DNA of 64,000 nt, taken from contig DASXPG010000106.1 in assembly GCA_036493755.1 (NCBI GenBank), positions 1-64,000 on the forward strand, read 5' to 3'. A model generated the notes under the pieces. It did not search any database, had not been told where the DNA came from, and worked only from the letters and a program-made list of their open reading frames with translations. This DNA is from DASXPG01 sp036493755 (lineage in GTDB: Bacteria > Gemmatimonadota > Gemmatimonadetes > Gemmatimonadales > JACORV01). The position numbers and the translations under genes were made by a program. This document shows, one piece after another, positions 9,812-19,066 of the stretch (positions within the stretch are counted from its first letter, which is position 1; each line of letters starts with the position of its first letter).

Positions 9812-12240
9812 TCGCTCCTCAGGGCCACCATCGGATCGACGCGCGCCGCGCGCCGCGCCGGGAGCGCGCAGGCCGCGAGAGCCACCAGCGCGAGAAGCAG
9901 GCCCACCGAGGCGAAGGTCAGCGGATCCCGCGGACTCACGCCGTACAGCATGCTGCGCAGCAGCTGGCCCACACCCATGGCGGCGGCCAGTCCGATGACG
10001 ATACCCAGCGCGGTCATGCGCAGCCCCCGGCCGACGACGAGGCCGATCACATCGGTCCGCGCCGCGCCTAACGCGACGCGCACGCCGATCTCGCGCACCC
10101 GGCGGCTCACCGCGTACGACATGGCGCCGTAGATGCCGATCGCCGCGAGCAGGAGCGCCAGCGCTCCCACCGCCGACAACAGCATGGCGCCCATTTTCTG
10201 GGTGAAGTACGGGAGCTGGGTGAACTCGGCCATGTTGCGGGGATCGAGGAACGGCAGCTCCGCGCCGACCTCGTGGAAGGCGTTCCGCACCGCCGGAGCG
10301 AGCGCCAGAGGATCGCCGGCCGCGCGCACCTGGAGCGTGAAGGCGGCCGGCGCGTAACGCGTGCTGTACGGCCGGAAGATCACCGGCAGCGGATCCTCGG
10401 TATACGAGTTGTACCGGCTCGTCTGCACCACGCCGACGATCGACAGCCACTCCTCGCCGCCGACATTCACCCGCACGCCGAGCGGCGGCCGCCCGTGCAG
10501 ATACTTCCGCGCGAAGGCCTCGTTGACGACGACGACCGGCGCATTGGCGCTCACGTCGGCGTCGCTGATCGCGCGGCCCTGGACCTCCCGGATACCCGTG
10601 GTGCGGAAATAGTCGCCCGTCACCACGTTGGTGCTGACATTCATGTTCTCGTCGGGGCGCGGCTCGTAGCCATCGATGCGCGTGAGAATGTTGGGGATCG
10701 GGCTCGGACCGAGTACGACCGACCTCGCCACCGCTGCCGCTTCGACTCCCGGCAGCGCCCGCACCCGCTCGACGATCCTGCGGACCACGGACACGTTGAG
10801 GCTGTCGTCACCAATCCCCGTCAGCCGCAGATCCGTGCCGACCAGCAGCACGTGGTCGAGGCCATGCATCCCGGTGTCGATGGAGCGAACCTCGGCCAGG
10901 CTCCGCACGAAAAGGCCGGCCGTCACCAGGGTCAGCAGCGACAGCGCCACCTGCGTCACGACGAGGGCGCTCTGGAGCCGCCCGCGTCCGCCCCGCCCGG
11001 CGCCGATTTCGTCCTTCAAGGTGGGAACCAGCTCGGGCTTCGAGGCCTGGAGCGCCGGAACCAGCCCGAAGACGATGGCCGTCCCCGCGGTCACGACCGC
11101 GGCGAACGTCACGACCAGGCCGTTGATCTGCACGTTCAGGTTTATCGGGTACGGCACTGCGGGCATCATCGTGAGCAGCGCTTCACGACCCCAGAACACC
11201 AGCAGCATACCCAGCACGCCGGCCGCCACCGCGAGCACCAGGCTCTCGGTGAGCAGCTGCCGCACCAGCCGGTAGCGTGAGGCGCCGACCGCGATGCGGA
11301 CCGCGACCTCGCGCCGCCGCGCCATGGCTCTCGCCAGCAGCAGATTGGCCACGTTAGCGCAGGCAATGAGCAGCACCAGGCCGGTCATCACCAGCAACGC
11401 AGCGAAAACCGGACGCAGCGCTGCCGGCGCGTCGACGGCGCCGTGGGAGCGGAGTACGGCACCGAGAGGCTGGGCCAGTCCGGCCGCGCGGCTCGCTCGC
11501 ATCGCCAGCGGCTCGACCTCGGCCGCCGCCTGCGCCAGGCTCACACCGGGCTTGAGCCGTCCGATCACGTACATCGAACGCCGTTGCCGGTCCTGGAGCA
11601 GCTGCGTGCCATCGGACATCAGCAGCGGCATCACTGTCATGGGCACATAGAGATGAAAGTCCATGCCGACGTAGGTGCCGCCGAAACGCGGCGCCGCCAC
11701 GCCCACGATGGTGAACGACGAGCCATTGAGGGTGATGGTGCGGCCGATGACGCCGGAATCGGCGGCGAAGCGGCGCTGCCAGTAGGCCTGACCCAGAACG
11801 GCCACCGGCACGCGGCGCTGCTCGTCGTCGGGACGGATCAGGCGGCCCAGCAGGGCATGCACGCCTAACAAGTCGAAATAATTGCCCGAAACCGTCACGC
11901 CCCAGGCCCGCTCGGTCGAACCCGATCCATCGCGGAGTCCGAGCTGCATCATGTCCCAGCCGGCCAGGTCCGCGCTGCGGGCGCCGTCACGCCAATCATG
12001 GAATTCGGGCCAGGAGACGTTCCAGAAACCGCCTTCGGGCGCCCGCGCGTGGACGACGACGAGCCGGTCGTAAGCCGGGACGGCGGGAAGGGGATTCAGC
12101 ACCGTGTCGTCGAGCCAGGTGAACACCGTCGATGTCGCGCCAATGCCGAAGCCCAGCGACAACACCGCGATGATCGTCAGGCCCGGCTGGCGGGCGAACG
12201 ACCGCAATGCATAACGAATGTCCTGGACGAAGTCGTTCAT
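9808..12240 (-). CDS. ADOP family ABC transporter permease
   Basis: 810 residues from the ATG at 12240 (MNDFVQDIRYALRSFARQPG). An upstream in-frame extension is rejected because it runs into the previous permease and lacks family features. IACANVANLLLARAMARR lies in the first FtsX block and GIYGAMSYAVSRRVREIGVR in the second; the tail is RVDPMVALRSE. It overlaps the genes on both sides by 4 bases (ATGA), so three successive permeases form a translationally coupled chain. The first helix reads SLGFGIGATSTVFTW, unusual in lacking the common ANTAIFS motif. Confidence 0.92.
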   Translation of the reverse strand: MNDFVQDIRYALRSFARQPGLTIIAVLSLGFGIGATSTVFTWLDDTVLNPLPAVPAYDRLVVVHARAPEGGFWNVSWPEFHDWRDGARSADLAGWDMMQLGLRDGSGSTERAWGVTVSGNYFDLLGVHALLGRLIRPDDEQRRVPVAVLGQAYWQRRFAADSGVIGRTITLNGSSFTIVGVAAPRFGGTYVGMDFHLYVPMTVMPLLMSDGTQLLQDRQRRSMYVIGRLKPGVSLAQAAAEVEPLAMRASRAAGLAQPLGAVLRSHGAVDAPAALRPVFAALLVMTGLVLLIACANVANLLLARAMARRREVAVRIAVGASRYRLVRQLLTESLVLAVAAGVLGMLLVFWGREALLTMMPAVPYPINLNVQINGLVVTFAAVVTAGTAIVFGLVPALQASKPELVPTLKDEIGAGRGGRGRLQSALVVTQVALSLLTLVTAGLFVRSLAEVRSIDTGMHGLDHVLLVGTDLRLTGIGDDSLNVSVVRRIVERVRALPGVEAAAVARSVVLGPSPIPNILTRIDGYEPRPDENMNVSTNVVTGDYFRTTGIREVQGRAISDADVSANAPVVVVNEAFARKYLHGRPPLGVRVNVGGEEWLSIVGVVQTSRYNSYTEDPLPVIFRPYSTRYAPAAFTLQVRAAGDPLALAPAVRNAFHEVGAELPFLDPRNMAEFTQLPYFTQKMGAMLLSAVGALALLLAAIGIYGAMSYAVSRRVREIGVRVALGAARTDVIGLVVGRGLRMTALGIVIGLAAAMGVGQLLRSMLYGVSPRDPLTFASVGLLLALVALAACALPARRAARVDPMVALRSE

Positions 12241-14669
12241 TCGTAGCGCAGCGCGACCATCGGATCGATTTTCGCCGCGCGCCGCGCCGGGAACCACGCC
12301 GCCGCCGCCGCGACCACCACGAGGACCGAGGCGACGCCGACGAAGACCAGCGGATCAGCGGGCCCGACGCCATAGAGCAGCGACTTGAGCGCGCGCGCCA
12401 TCGCGTACGCTCCCGCCGCACCGACCACCACACCGGCGATGGTCGCGCGCAGTCCCTGAGCCAGGATCATCCGCGCCACCCGCCGGGTCTCGGCACCGAG
12501 CGCCATGCGGATGCCGATCTCCTGCGTCCGCTGGCTCACCGAGTAAGCGATGACGGCGAAGATGCCGGTCGCGGAAATGATGAGCGCCAGGATGCCGAAG
12601 GCCGAGAAGGCCTCGGCGCCGAGGCGCCACGACCGGAGCTGGGGGGAGATCTGCTGCTCCAGGGTCTGCACACTGGCGAAGGGCAGATTGCCGCGGGCCT
12701 GGACTTCGCGCCGGATGGCATCGGCGATGTCGGTTCCCTTGGTCCGGGCGCGGACCATCAGCGCGCTGATGTGCAGGTTCTTGACCTGCGCGATCGGCTG
12801 GTAGAACGAGACCGACGAGTCGGTGACGCTTCCCCGCTTCTGATCGGCGACGATGCCCACGATCTGCGTACAGGTCGTGACGGTATCGGCGCCGAGGTAC
12901 AGGCACTTGCCGAGGGCGCTGCGGCCCGGCCAGAAGTGCGAGGCCATGCTCGCTTCGATCACCGCGACCTGCTGCGCGCCGCTGACGTCGGCGTCGGTGA
13001 AATCGCGCCCCGCCGCGAGGCGGGTTCCCATTGTTCCGAAATAGCCGGGGGTGACCCCCGTGAAGTAGGCACCACCGCGCCAATGCACCGTGGCGGTGTC
13101 CACGTCCTGGGCATGAAAGCCGAACTTGTAGCCCCAGTTGAACGGCGTCCCCATCGAGGCGGCGGCGTGTTCGACCCCGGGGAGCTGCCGCACCCGGTCG
13201 AGCAGCGACAGGTAGGTGCTGTTGACCTCGCTCGGCGAGACGCCGGCGGCGTCGAGGTTCACGGACACCTCGAGCACCTTGGGTGCATCGAAGCCGAGGT
13301 CGAGCGACTCCACGTTGCGCAGGCTTCGTACGAAGAGTCCCGCGCCGACGAGGAGCACCAGCGTGAGCGCCACCTGGGCGATCACCAGCGCCGCCCGAAC
13401 CCGCGCGCCCTTGTAGGTCGTGTGGTTCCCGCTCTTGAGCGCCTCGGCAAGGTCGGTGGAGCTGGAGCTGATCGCGGGCAGCATCCCGGTCAGCAGCGTC
13501 GTTACCAGGACCGCGAGGGCGGTGAAGACCAGCACGCGGCCGTCGACCAGCGAGGTGCCGGCGGGGAGATCGGGAATGAGCAGGGAGCGAACCAGTGCGC
13601 CGCCCCACGCCGCGAGGAGCAATGCCGCGGCGCCGCCTAACGATGCGAGCACCAGGCTTTCCGACAGCAGCAGGCTGGCGAGACCGCCGCGTCCGGCGCC
13701 CAGGCCGGCCCGTACCGCCAGCTCGCGGCGGCGGCCGGCGCCCCGCGCCAGCAGCAGGTTGGCGACATTGGCGCAGGCAATCAGCAGGACCAGCAGCGAG
13801 ACGCCGCCGATCCACATCGACACCCTCGAGGTGTCGGAGAGCTCCGGGCTGCGTGCCGCCTCGATGGGCCCGAGAACCACCGTCGCGAGGGTGTCCTGCC
13901 CTTTCGCGCCGCGCTCACCGCGCTGCAGCGTCAGGGTCGCCAGCGCCGCGGCCTGGTCGTCGCGCATCCCCGGCTTGAGCCGGGCGATCGCCTCCATCCA
14001 CCACCAGGAACGGCTGGTCAGCGCTTCCGTGTTGGCGATTTCCCCGGCCGAGACTTCGATCGGGAGCCAGAGATCCACCGGCGCCAGCTCGATCCCGCTG
14101 AAGCTCCTGGGACCGATGCCGATAACGGTATAGGTCCCCTTGCCGATCTGGAGCGCGCGCCCGAGAACGGCCGTATCACCCGCGAACCTTCTCTGCCAGA
14201 AGCCATAGCTGAGCACGGCGACCCGCTCGCCGGCCGGCGTGTCTTCGGCGGCGGTGAAAAAGCGGCCTCGCGCGGGCGAAACACCCAGGAGGGGGAAGTA
14301 GTCGTGGGAAACCGCGCCGACGTGAATCTGCTCGGCCTGCGCGCCGCGGCCCAGGCTCAGGTCCCGCTGGGTGGCGGCCGCGGTCCGGTCGAAGACGCCC
14401 GAGCCCCGAAGATCGACGAAAGCGGGATACTTGCCGATGCCGCCGGTGTTGATGTCGTTGCCGAACTTGCGGCGCACATAGATCCGCACCACCCGGTCGG
14501 GCTGGGCGACGCCGGCCGGCGGCTTGAGGAAGAGCGTATCGACGACGCCGAACATCGCGGCGTTGACGCCCATCCCCAGCGCCAGCGTGAGAACGATGCC
14601 GAAAGTGAAGCCCGGCGTGCGCGCCAGGGTACGCAGGGCGTACCTGAGGTCGCGGAGCAGCTTTCCCAT
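12237..14669 (-). CDS. ADOP family ABC transporter permease, first of the array
   Basis: 810 residues and the permease closest to the ATPase gene, whose stop lies 38 bases upstream. The opening is MGKLLRDLRYALRTLARTPG. The first FtsX block has IACANVANLLLARGAGRRRE and the second has GIFAVIAYSVSQRTQEIGIR. The C-terminus reads KIDPMVALRYE. The second periplasmic domain contains a Cys pair (GKCLYLGADTVTTC), not seen in its neighbours, that could form a disulfide. The start is preceded by AAGGAGTAAGCG, a good ribosome binding site. Confidence 0.92.
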   Translation of the reverse strand: MGKLLRDLRYALRTLARTPGFTFGIVLTLALGMGVNAAMFGVVDTLFLKPPAGVAQPDRVVRIYVRRKFGNDINTGGIGKYPAFVDLRGSGVFDRTAAATQRDLSLGRGAQAEQIHVGAVSHDYFPLLGVSPARGRFFTAAEDTPAGERVAVLSYGFWQRRFAGDTAVLGRALQIGKGTYTVIGIGPRSFSGIELAPVDLWLPIEVSAGEIANTEALTSRSWWWMEAIARLKPGMRDDQAAALATLTLQRGERGAKGQDTLATVVLGPIEAARSPELSDTSRVSMWIGGVSLLVLLIACANVANLLLARGAGRRRELAVRAGLGAGRGGLASLLLSESLVLASLGGAAALLLAAWGGALVRSLLIPDLPAGTSLVDGRVLVFTALAVLVTTLLTGMLPAISSSSTDLAEALKSGNHTTYKGARVRAALVIAQVALTLVLLVGAGLFVRSLRNVESLDLGFDAPKVLEVSVNLDAAGVSPSEVNSTYLSLLDRVRQLPGVEHAAASMGTPFNWGYKFGFHAQDVDTATVHWRGGAYFTGVTPGYFGTMGTRLAAGRDFTDADVSGAQQVAVIEASMASHFWPGRSALGKCLYLGADTVTTCTQIVGIVADQKRGSVTDSSVSFYQPIAQVKNLHISALMVRARTKGTDIADAIRREVQARGNLPFASVQTLEQQISPQLRSWRLGAEAFSAFGILALIISATGIFAVIAYSVSQRTQEIGIRMALGAETRRVARMILAQGLRATIAGVVVGAAGAYAMARALKSLLYGVGPADPLVFVGVASVLVVVAAAAAWFPARRAAKIDPMVALRYE

Positions 14670-14707
14670 CGCTTACTCCTTCACTGCTACCGAGAGACGG
14701 GCTGTGG

Positions 14708-15415
<708 letters not shown>

Positions 15416-15461
15416 TGGACTCCCCTTTGAGTTGTCTTGAAGCGTTGGCTGGCAGCTGGCA

Positions 15462-15495
15462 GTTGGCGGCTGGCGGCAAACTGCCAGCGGCCAAC
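15462..15495. repeat. intercistronic inverted repeat (hairpin)
   Basis: The arms are at 15462-15476 and 15481-15495, with 13 of 15 positions pairing, around a CAAA loop. The surrounding 15443-15508 sequence is built from repeated TTGGC/GGCAG blocks. It lies in the untranslated gap between the adaptor and ATPase genes, upstream of the ATPase ribosome binding site. No T-run follows on the minus strand, so it is more likely an mRNA-processing, stabilising or attenuating structure, or a dispersed palindrome, than a terminator. Confidence 0.6.
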
Positions 15496-15508
15496 CGACA
15501 GCGGCCAC

Positions 15509-16762
15509 TCACTTGATTCTGACCCGATCCACGTTGTCCCACCGCGTCATGTCCGACAGGATGATCTCGTCGCCCACCTTGAGTCCGCCGACCACTTCGA
15601 TGTCGTTCACCGACGCGCGGCCGAAGCGGACGTTCACCCGGTTCCCGTATTTCCCGCCGTCCGAGGTCTTGAAGACCCCCGAGCTGCTGTTGGGCTGGCC
15701 GTAGGCGGGGCGCGGCACCGACAGCACGTCGGTCAGCCGCTCGATCTCGATGGTGCCTTCGATCTGGAGATCGGGACGCGCGCCCTGGGGCAGCGGCCCC
15801 TCCAATGAGACATCCACGGTGACCGTTCCGTTGGTCGCACCGGGATCCATGCGGATCACGTGGCCCGGAACATGGCCCACGCGCGTATCGATGTCGGCGC
15901 TCTGGCCCAGCGCGACGTCGCGGGCCTGGGTCTCAGGAATCTTCAGCTCGGCCTTGAGCCGGCCCGGCTGGAGTACCTGCGCCATCTCCGTCCCCGACTG
16001 CACCCATTGGCCCGGCTGGAGCGTGAGATCCTGCACCACGCCGTCGACACCGGCGTTGACGTGCAGTGACTGCACCCGCTGCCGGTTGTACTCGGCGACG
16101 TCGCGCAGCCGCGCGATCTGATCGCGCTGCAGGCTCAACTGGCTGTCCACCGTGCTCGTCATCAGATCGAGCCGATCCTGCTCGATATGCAGCCGCTCGG
16201 TCAGCTCGGTGACGAGGTCACGCGCCTTGGCCAGATCGTTCGCGGCAATGAGGTTGCGCTGCGCCAGCGTCTCTCCGGATGACGACTGCCGTTGCGCCTC
16301 GCGCAGCTGGTTGCGCATGTCGGCCACCACGCCCTGCTGGTTGAGGCGTCCGGTGACCAGCTGGGTCCGAAGGCTGACGAGCTGCGCCTGCGCGGCCGAG
16401 AGCTGCTGCTGCGCGGTGAGCGCCTGCAGCTCGACGTCGGGGTTGCTCATCTCGAGGAGAATGGTGTTGGCGTGAACCGTCGCACCGGGCCGGACCATCA
16501 CCTGGTCGACACGTCCGCCGGTGACGGCGGAGATGTAACGGATCTGTTCGGGCCGCAGCTGGCCGGGGCCGTGTACTTCGCGCAGCATCGGGCCGCGCTT
16601 CACGACGCCGAACCAGAGTCCGGCACGTTCCACCGTCGGCGCCGCGGGCTTGAGACCACTCAGTAGAATGGTGACCGCTACCAGGGTCAGCACGCCGGCA
16701 CCGATGGCGACGTAACGGCCGGTCTTTTTCTTGGGTGCACGCTTGATATCCACGACTTCCAT
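15509..16762 (-). CDS. HlyD/MacA-like periplasmic adaptor (membrane fusion protein)
   Basis: 417 residues. A basic cytoplasmic start (KRAPKKKTGR) is followed by one membrane helix at about 17-36. A biotinyl-lipoyl-like half follows (GGRVDQVMVRPGATV, then later VDGVVQDLTLQPGQWV), flanking a long Ala/Gln-rich coiled-coil at about 110-240. A beta-barrel domain and a C-terminal domain (VRFGRASVNDIEVVGGLKVGD) complete the protein. This is the standard adaptor architecture linking an inner-membrane ABC permease to an outer-membrane exit duct; no TolC gene is in the window. It is first in the operon, followed by the ATPase and the permease array. No clear Shine-Dalgarno precedes the ATG. Confidence 0.92.
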   Translation of the reverse strand: MEVVDIKRAPKKKTGRYVAIGAGVLTLVAVTILLSGLKPAAPTVERAGLWFGVVKRGPMLREVHGPGQLRPEQIRYISAVTGGRVDQVMVRPGATVHANTILLEMSNPDVELQALTAQQQLSAAQAQLVSLRTQLVTGRLNQQGVVADMRNQLREAQRQSSSGETLAQRNLIAANDLAKARDLVTELTERLHIEQDRLDLMTSTVDSQLSLQRDQIARLRDVAEYNRQRVQSLHVNAGVDGVVQDLTLQPGQWVQSGTEMAQVLQPGRLKAELKIPETQARDVALGQSADIDTRVGHVPGHVIRMDPGATNGTVTVDVSLEGPLPQGARPDLQIEGTIEIERLTDVLSVPRPAYGQPNSSSGVFKTSDGGKYGNRVNVRFGRASVNDIEVVGGLKVGDEIILSDMTRWDNVDRVRIK

Positions 16763-16837
16763 AGAAGCAAGCCGTGTGCCGATTGGAGAATCGACCTAAC
16801 CATTTCCGCAGTAAGCGCTTAGAAAGTTGGCCGGGAA

Positions 16838-18610
16838 ATGTTCCTGACCGGACGCGGGATAACCCGTCCCACAACCGGACGACCAATCTCTGACCCCTTA
16901 CTTTGTACCGTGCCGGATTTCAACGAGTTGTTCGGAGATCTCTTCGAGCTGGAAGCCTTGGTCGCCGAGTCGGACGATCGCGCGCTCTACATGGTGAGCG
17001 AGCGTCTGCTGAAGCGGCGGGTGGCGCTGCGCGTCCAGAAAAAGGCTGGACCCGGGCTCGACTGGTTCCTGCGCGAAACCGAAGTCCTCGCCGGTCTCGA
17101 CCATCCCTCGATCCGCCACGTCTACAGCGCCGGAGTGCGCGGCGGCTCGGCGTACCGGGTCGGCAACTGGATCGCGGGCGAAAGCCTGGCCGACGCCGTG
17201 GTGCGCGGACCGCGCCCGATACCGCTGCTGCTCTCCCTCGCGCGCGATCTCCTCTACGCCCTCGACTATGCGCATGTGCGGGGCATCGTGATGCGCCGGG
17301 TGCGTCCGACGACGTTGATGCTCGATGCCAGCGCGCGCGCCGTCATCACCGATCTGCGTTTCGCCAGCACCGTGCTCGACGCCGTTCCCGAAGAATTGCG
17401 CAGCGACGACGACGTCTTCCTCGCCCCCGAAGTGCGGGATGGGTCGCGCGGCACCCCGAGCGCCGACATCTGGGCCATCGGCGCGGTACTCTATTTCACC
17501 GCGACCGGCCTGCAGCCGGGAAGCAGCATCCTGCCGATCAGAGAGCTGCGCGCCGATTTCCCGCCCAACATCGATGCCTGGCTGATGCGCGCCCTCGAAA
17601 CCAAGCCGCGCGATCGATTCTTCACCGCCGCGGAAATGCTCGCCGAGCTGGCGAACTTCACCGATCCATGGACCGAGCCGGCCAGTGCCGGGCCGGTTAC
17701 CATCATGCCCGATTCTCCGGGCTGGGAGCGGCGGCTACGCCGCGCGCTGGGCGACGATTATGCGCTGGAGTCTGAGGTCGGCCAGGGGAGCTTTGGGCGG
17801 GTCTACAGGGTGCGCGACCTGCGCCTGGAGCGCCAGGTGGCGATGAAGGTCCTCGATCCGCGCCTGACCCAGGATCCGGCCATCGCCGAAGGCTTCGTGC
17901 GCGAGGCCCAGCTCGCCGCCAGCCTGGAGCATCCCAACATCGTCAGCATCTACGACATCGACGGCCGGCTGGGCCTGCTCTGGTACACGATGGAGCTGAT
18001 CCGCGGCGAGAATGTGGCGCAGATGGTGGACAAGCGTGGCCGGATGTCGCCGGCCGCGGCGGTGGCCATCGTGGACGACACCTTGAGCGCGCTCGAATAC
18101 GCGCACCAGCGCCGCGTCGTCCACCGGGACATCAAGCCGGAAAACCTTCTGGTGGACAAGGAAGGCCGCATCCATGTCACCGACTTCGGCCTCGCCCTGG
18201 CGCTGCCCCGGGGCCGCATCTTCGGCGGCGCCACCAGCCGCAGCGGCACGCCGCAGTTTGCCGCCCCCGAGCAGCTCGCCGGCGGCCAGGTGGACCAGCG
18301 CACCGACCTCTTCTCGTTAGGCGCCGTCGGCTACTACCTGCTGCTGGGCCGGCCTCCCTTCCCCGAACGCGGGCCCGAAAACGCCTGGCGCGGCGACGTC
18401 GGCTTCAGCCTGCCCAACATCGCGGCCGAACGCGACGACGTTTCCCCTCCCCTGGAGCTGGCGCTGCGCAAGGCTTGCAGCTTCCAGCCCGGCGATCGCT
18501 TCCCCAGCGGCGCGACCTTCCGAGAGGCCCTGGAGATGGCGGGATACGTCACCGGCGAACGACGACTTCCGGAACCCACGCTGCTGGAGCGATTCAGAAA
18601 GCTTTTCTGA
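16838..18610 (+). CDS. tandem pseudokinase-Ser/Thr protein kinase
   Basis: 590 residues from ATG 16838. A GTG at 16910 in the same frame removes 24 poorly folded-looking residues and is an equally good start. Residues about 30-280 form a kinase-like domain in which the key residues are lost: the VAIK lysine position reads VALRV, the HRD loop reads MRRVRPTTLML and DFG reads DLR. Residues about 305-560 form a complete kinase: GQGSFGRVY, VAMKVL, VVHRDIKPENLL, DFGLA, and APEQLAGG. No transmembrane segment or sensor domain follows; the tail is short. It is divergent from the ABC operon, 75 bases apart, so shared regulation is possible. The N-terminal half probably acts as a regulatory pseudokinase. 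Confidence 0.93.
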   Translation: MFLTGRGITRPTTGRPISDPLLCTVPDFNELFGDLFELEALVAESDDRALYMVSERLLKRRVALRVQKKAGPGLDWFLRETEVLAGLDHPSIRHVYSAGVRGGSAYRVGNWIAGESLADAVVRGPRPIPLLLSLARDLLYALDYAHVRGIVMRRVRPTTLMLDASARAVITDLRFASTVLDAVPEELRSDDDVFLAPEVRDGSRGTPSADIWAIGAVLYFTATGLQPGSSILPIRELRADFPPNIDAWLMRALETKPRDRFFTAAEMLAELANFTDPWTEPASAGPVTIMPDSPGWERRLRRALGDDYALESEVGQGSFGRVYRVRDLRLERQVAMKVLDPRLTQDPAIAEGFVREAQLAASLEHPNIVSIYDIDGRLGLLWYTMELIRGENVAQMVDKRGRMSPAAAVAIVDDTLSALEYAHQRRVVHRDIKPENLLVDKEGRIHVTDFGLALALPRGRIFGGATSRSGTPQFAAPEQLAGGQVDQRTDLFSLGAVGYYLLLGRPPFPERGPENAWRGDVGFSLPNIAAERDDVSPPLELALRKACSFQPGDRFPSGATFREALEMAGYVTGERRLPEPTLLERFRKLF

Positions 18611-18621
18611 AGCAGCTAAAA

Positions 18622-18731
18622 ACAGATTGAGACAGATTGAGACAGATTGAGACAGATTGAGACAGTAAACAAAACCCCACGGAGTCGTCGTGGGGTTTGC
18701 TGTCTGCTGCCTCAATCTGTCCCAATCTGTC
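18622..18731. repeat. tandem 10-mer repeat plus inverted copies forming a long stem
   Basis: ACAGATTGAG is repeated four times without interruption at 18622-18661 and runs on to 18665. After the central hairpin, two inverted copies (CTCAATCTGT and CCCAATCTGT) occupy 18711-18730. The whole element can therefore fold into one extended stem whose apex is the terminator at 18672-18698. It lies between the convergent kinase and Arg-rich protein genes. A related sequence recurs at 20361-20424. The AT-rich composition contrasts with the surrounding genes. Confidence 0.85.
18672..18698. terminator. bidirectional intrinsic terminator
   Basis: Perfect 10-base arms AAACCCCACG (18672-18681) and CGTGGGGTTT (18689-18698) enclose a 7-base loop. 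It lies 62 bases after the kinase stop and faces the convergent gene ending at 18742, so it can serve both strands. The A and T tracts are part of the arms rather than a long separate U-run. Confidence 0.7.
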
Positions 18732-18741
18732 CTTTGACTGC

Positions 18742-18972
18742 CTATCGAAGCGACCGCCCTCCGGAGCGCCGATCGTTCACCTGCCGGCGCTCGCCGCCGG
18801 AGCGCCGCTCATCGATACCGCGTCGATCGAGCCCGGACCGGCGATCGGTGGAGACCCACATATTCTGCTCCCGCCGCTCATCGGCGCGCCGATCTGCCTC
18901 CCGGCGCTCGGACTCTCTGCGACCCGAGTAGAACCTGCGATCGGAGTCCTGCGAACCTGTTTCAACTACCAC
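18742..18972 (-). CDS. small Arg-Arg repeat protein of unknown function
   Basis: 76 residues from a GTG at 18972, chosen because GGGAGG lies 8 bases upstream; an ATG 42 codons further up is less likely. The protein is built from a DRR/ERR/GRR motif repeated about every 4-8 residues (SDRRFYSGRR, ADRRADERRE, STDRRSGLDRRG, IDERRSGGERR, NDRRSGG), strongly basic with alternating acids. No signal peptide or membrane segment is seen. Similar RR-rich tails occur on small bacterial proteins of unknown role; nucleic-acid or membrane-surface binding is conceivable but unproven. It is 94 bases downstream of copD and ends against the shared terminator. Confidence 0.6.
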   Translation of the reverse strand: MVVETGSQDSDRRFYSGRRESERREADRRADERREQNMWVSTDRRSGLDRRGIDERRSGGERRQVNDRRSGGRSLR

Positions 18973-19066
18973 GATTCTGACCTCCCGGGTGGTTCGCGAT
19001 AAAACGACCGGAAAAAAGGCGGCGGTATGATTGCGAGTCTGACCCCAACCCGCAAGAGCAGTGCCG

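Noticed and set aside
9812..10450. N-terminal extension of the permease at 7376-9811
   Set aside because: It lies inside the upstream permease, has shadow-like composition, and the ATGA junction at 9811 gives the canonical start.
18622..18661. Possible CRISPR-like repeats
   Set aside because: The four 10-base units are directly adjacent without spacers and no cas genes are present.
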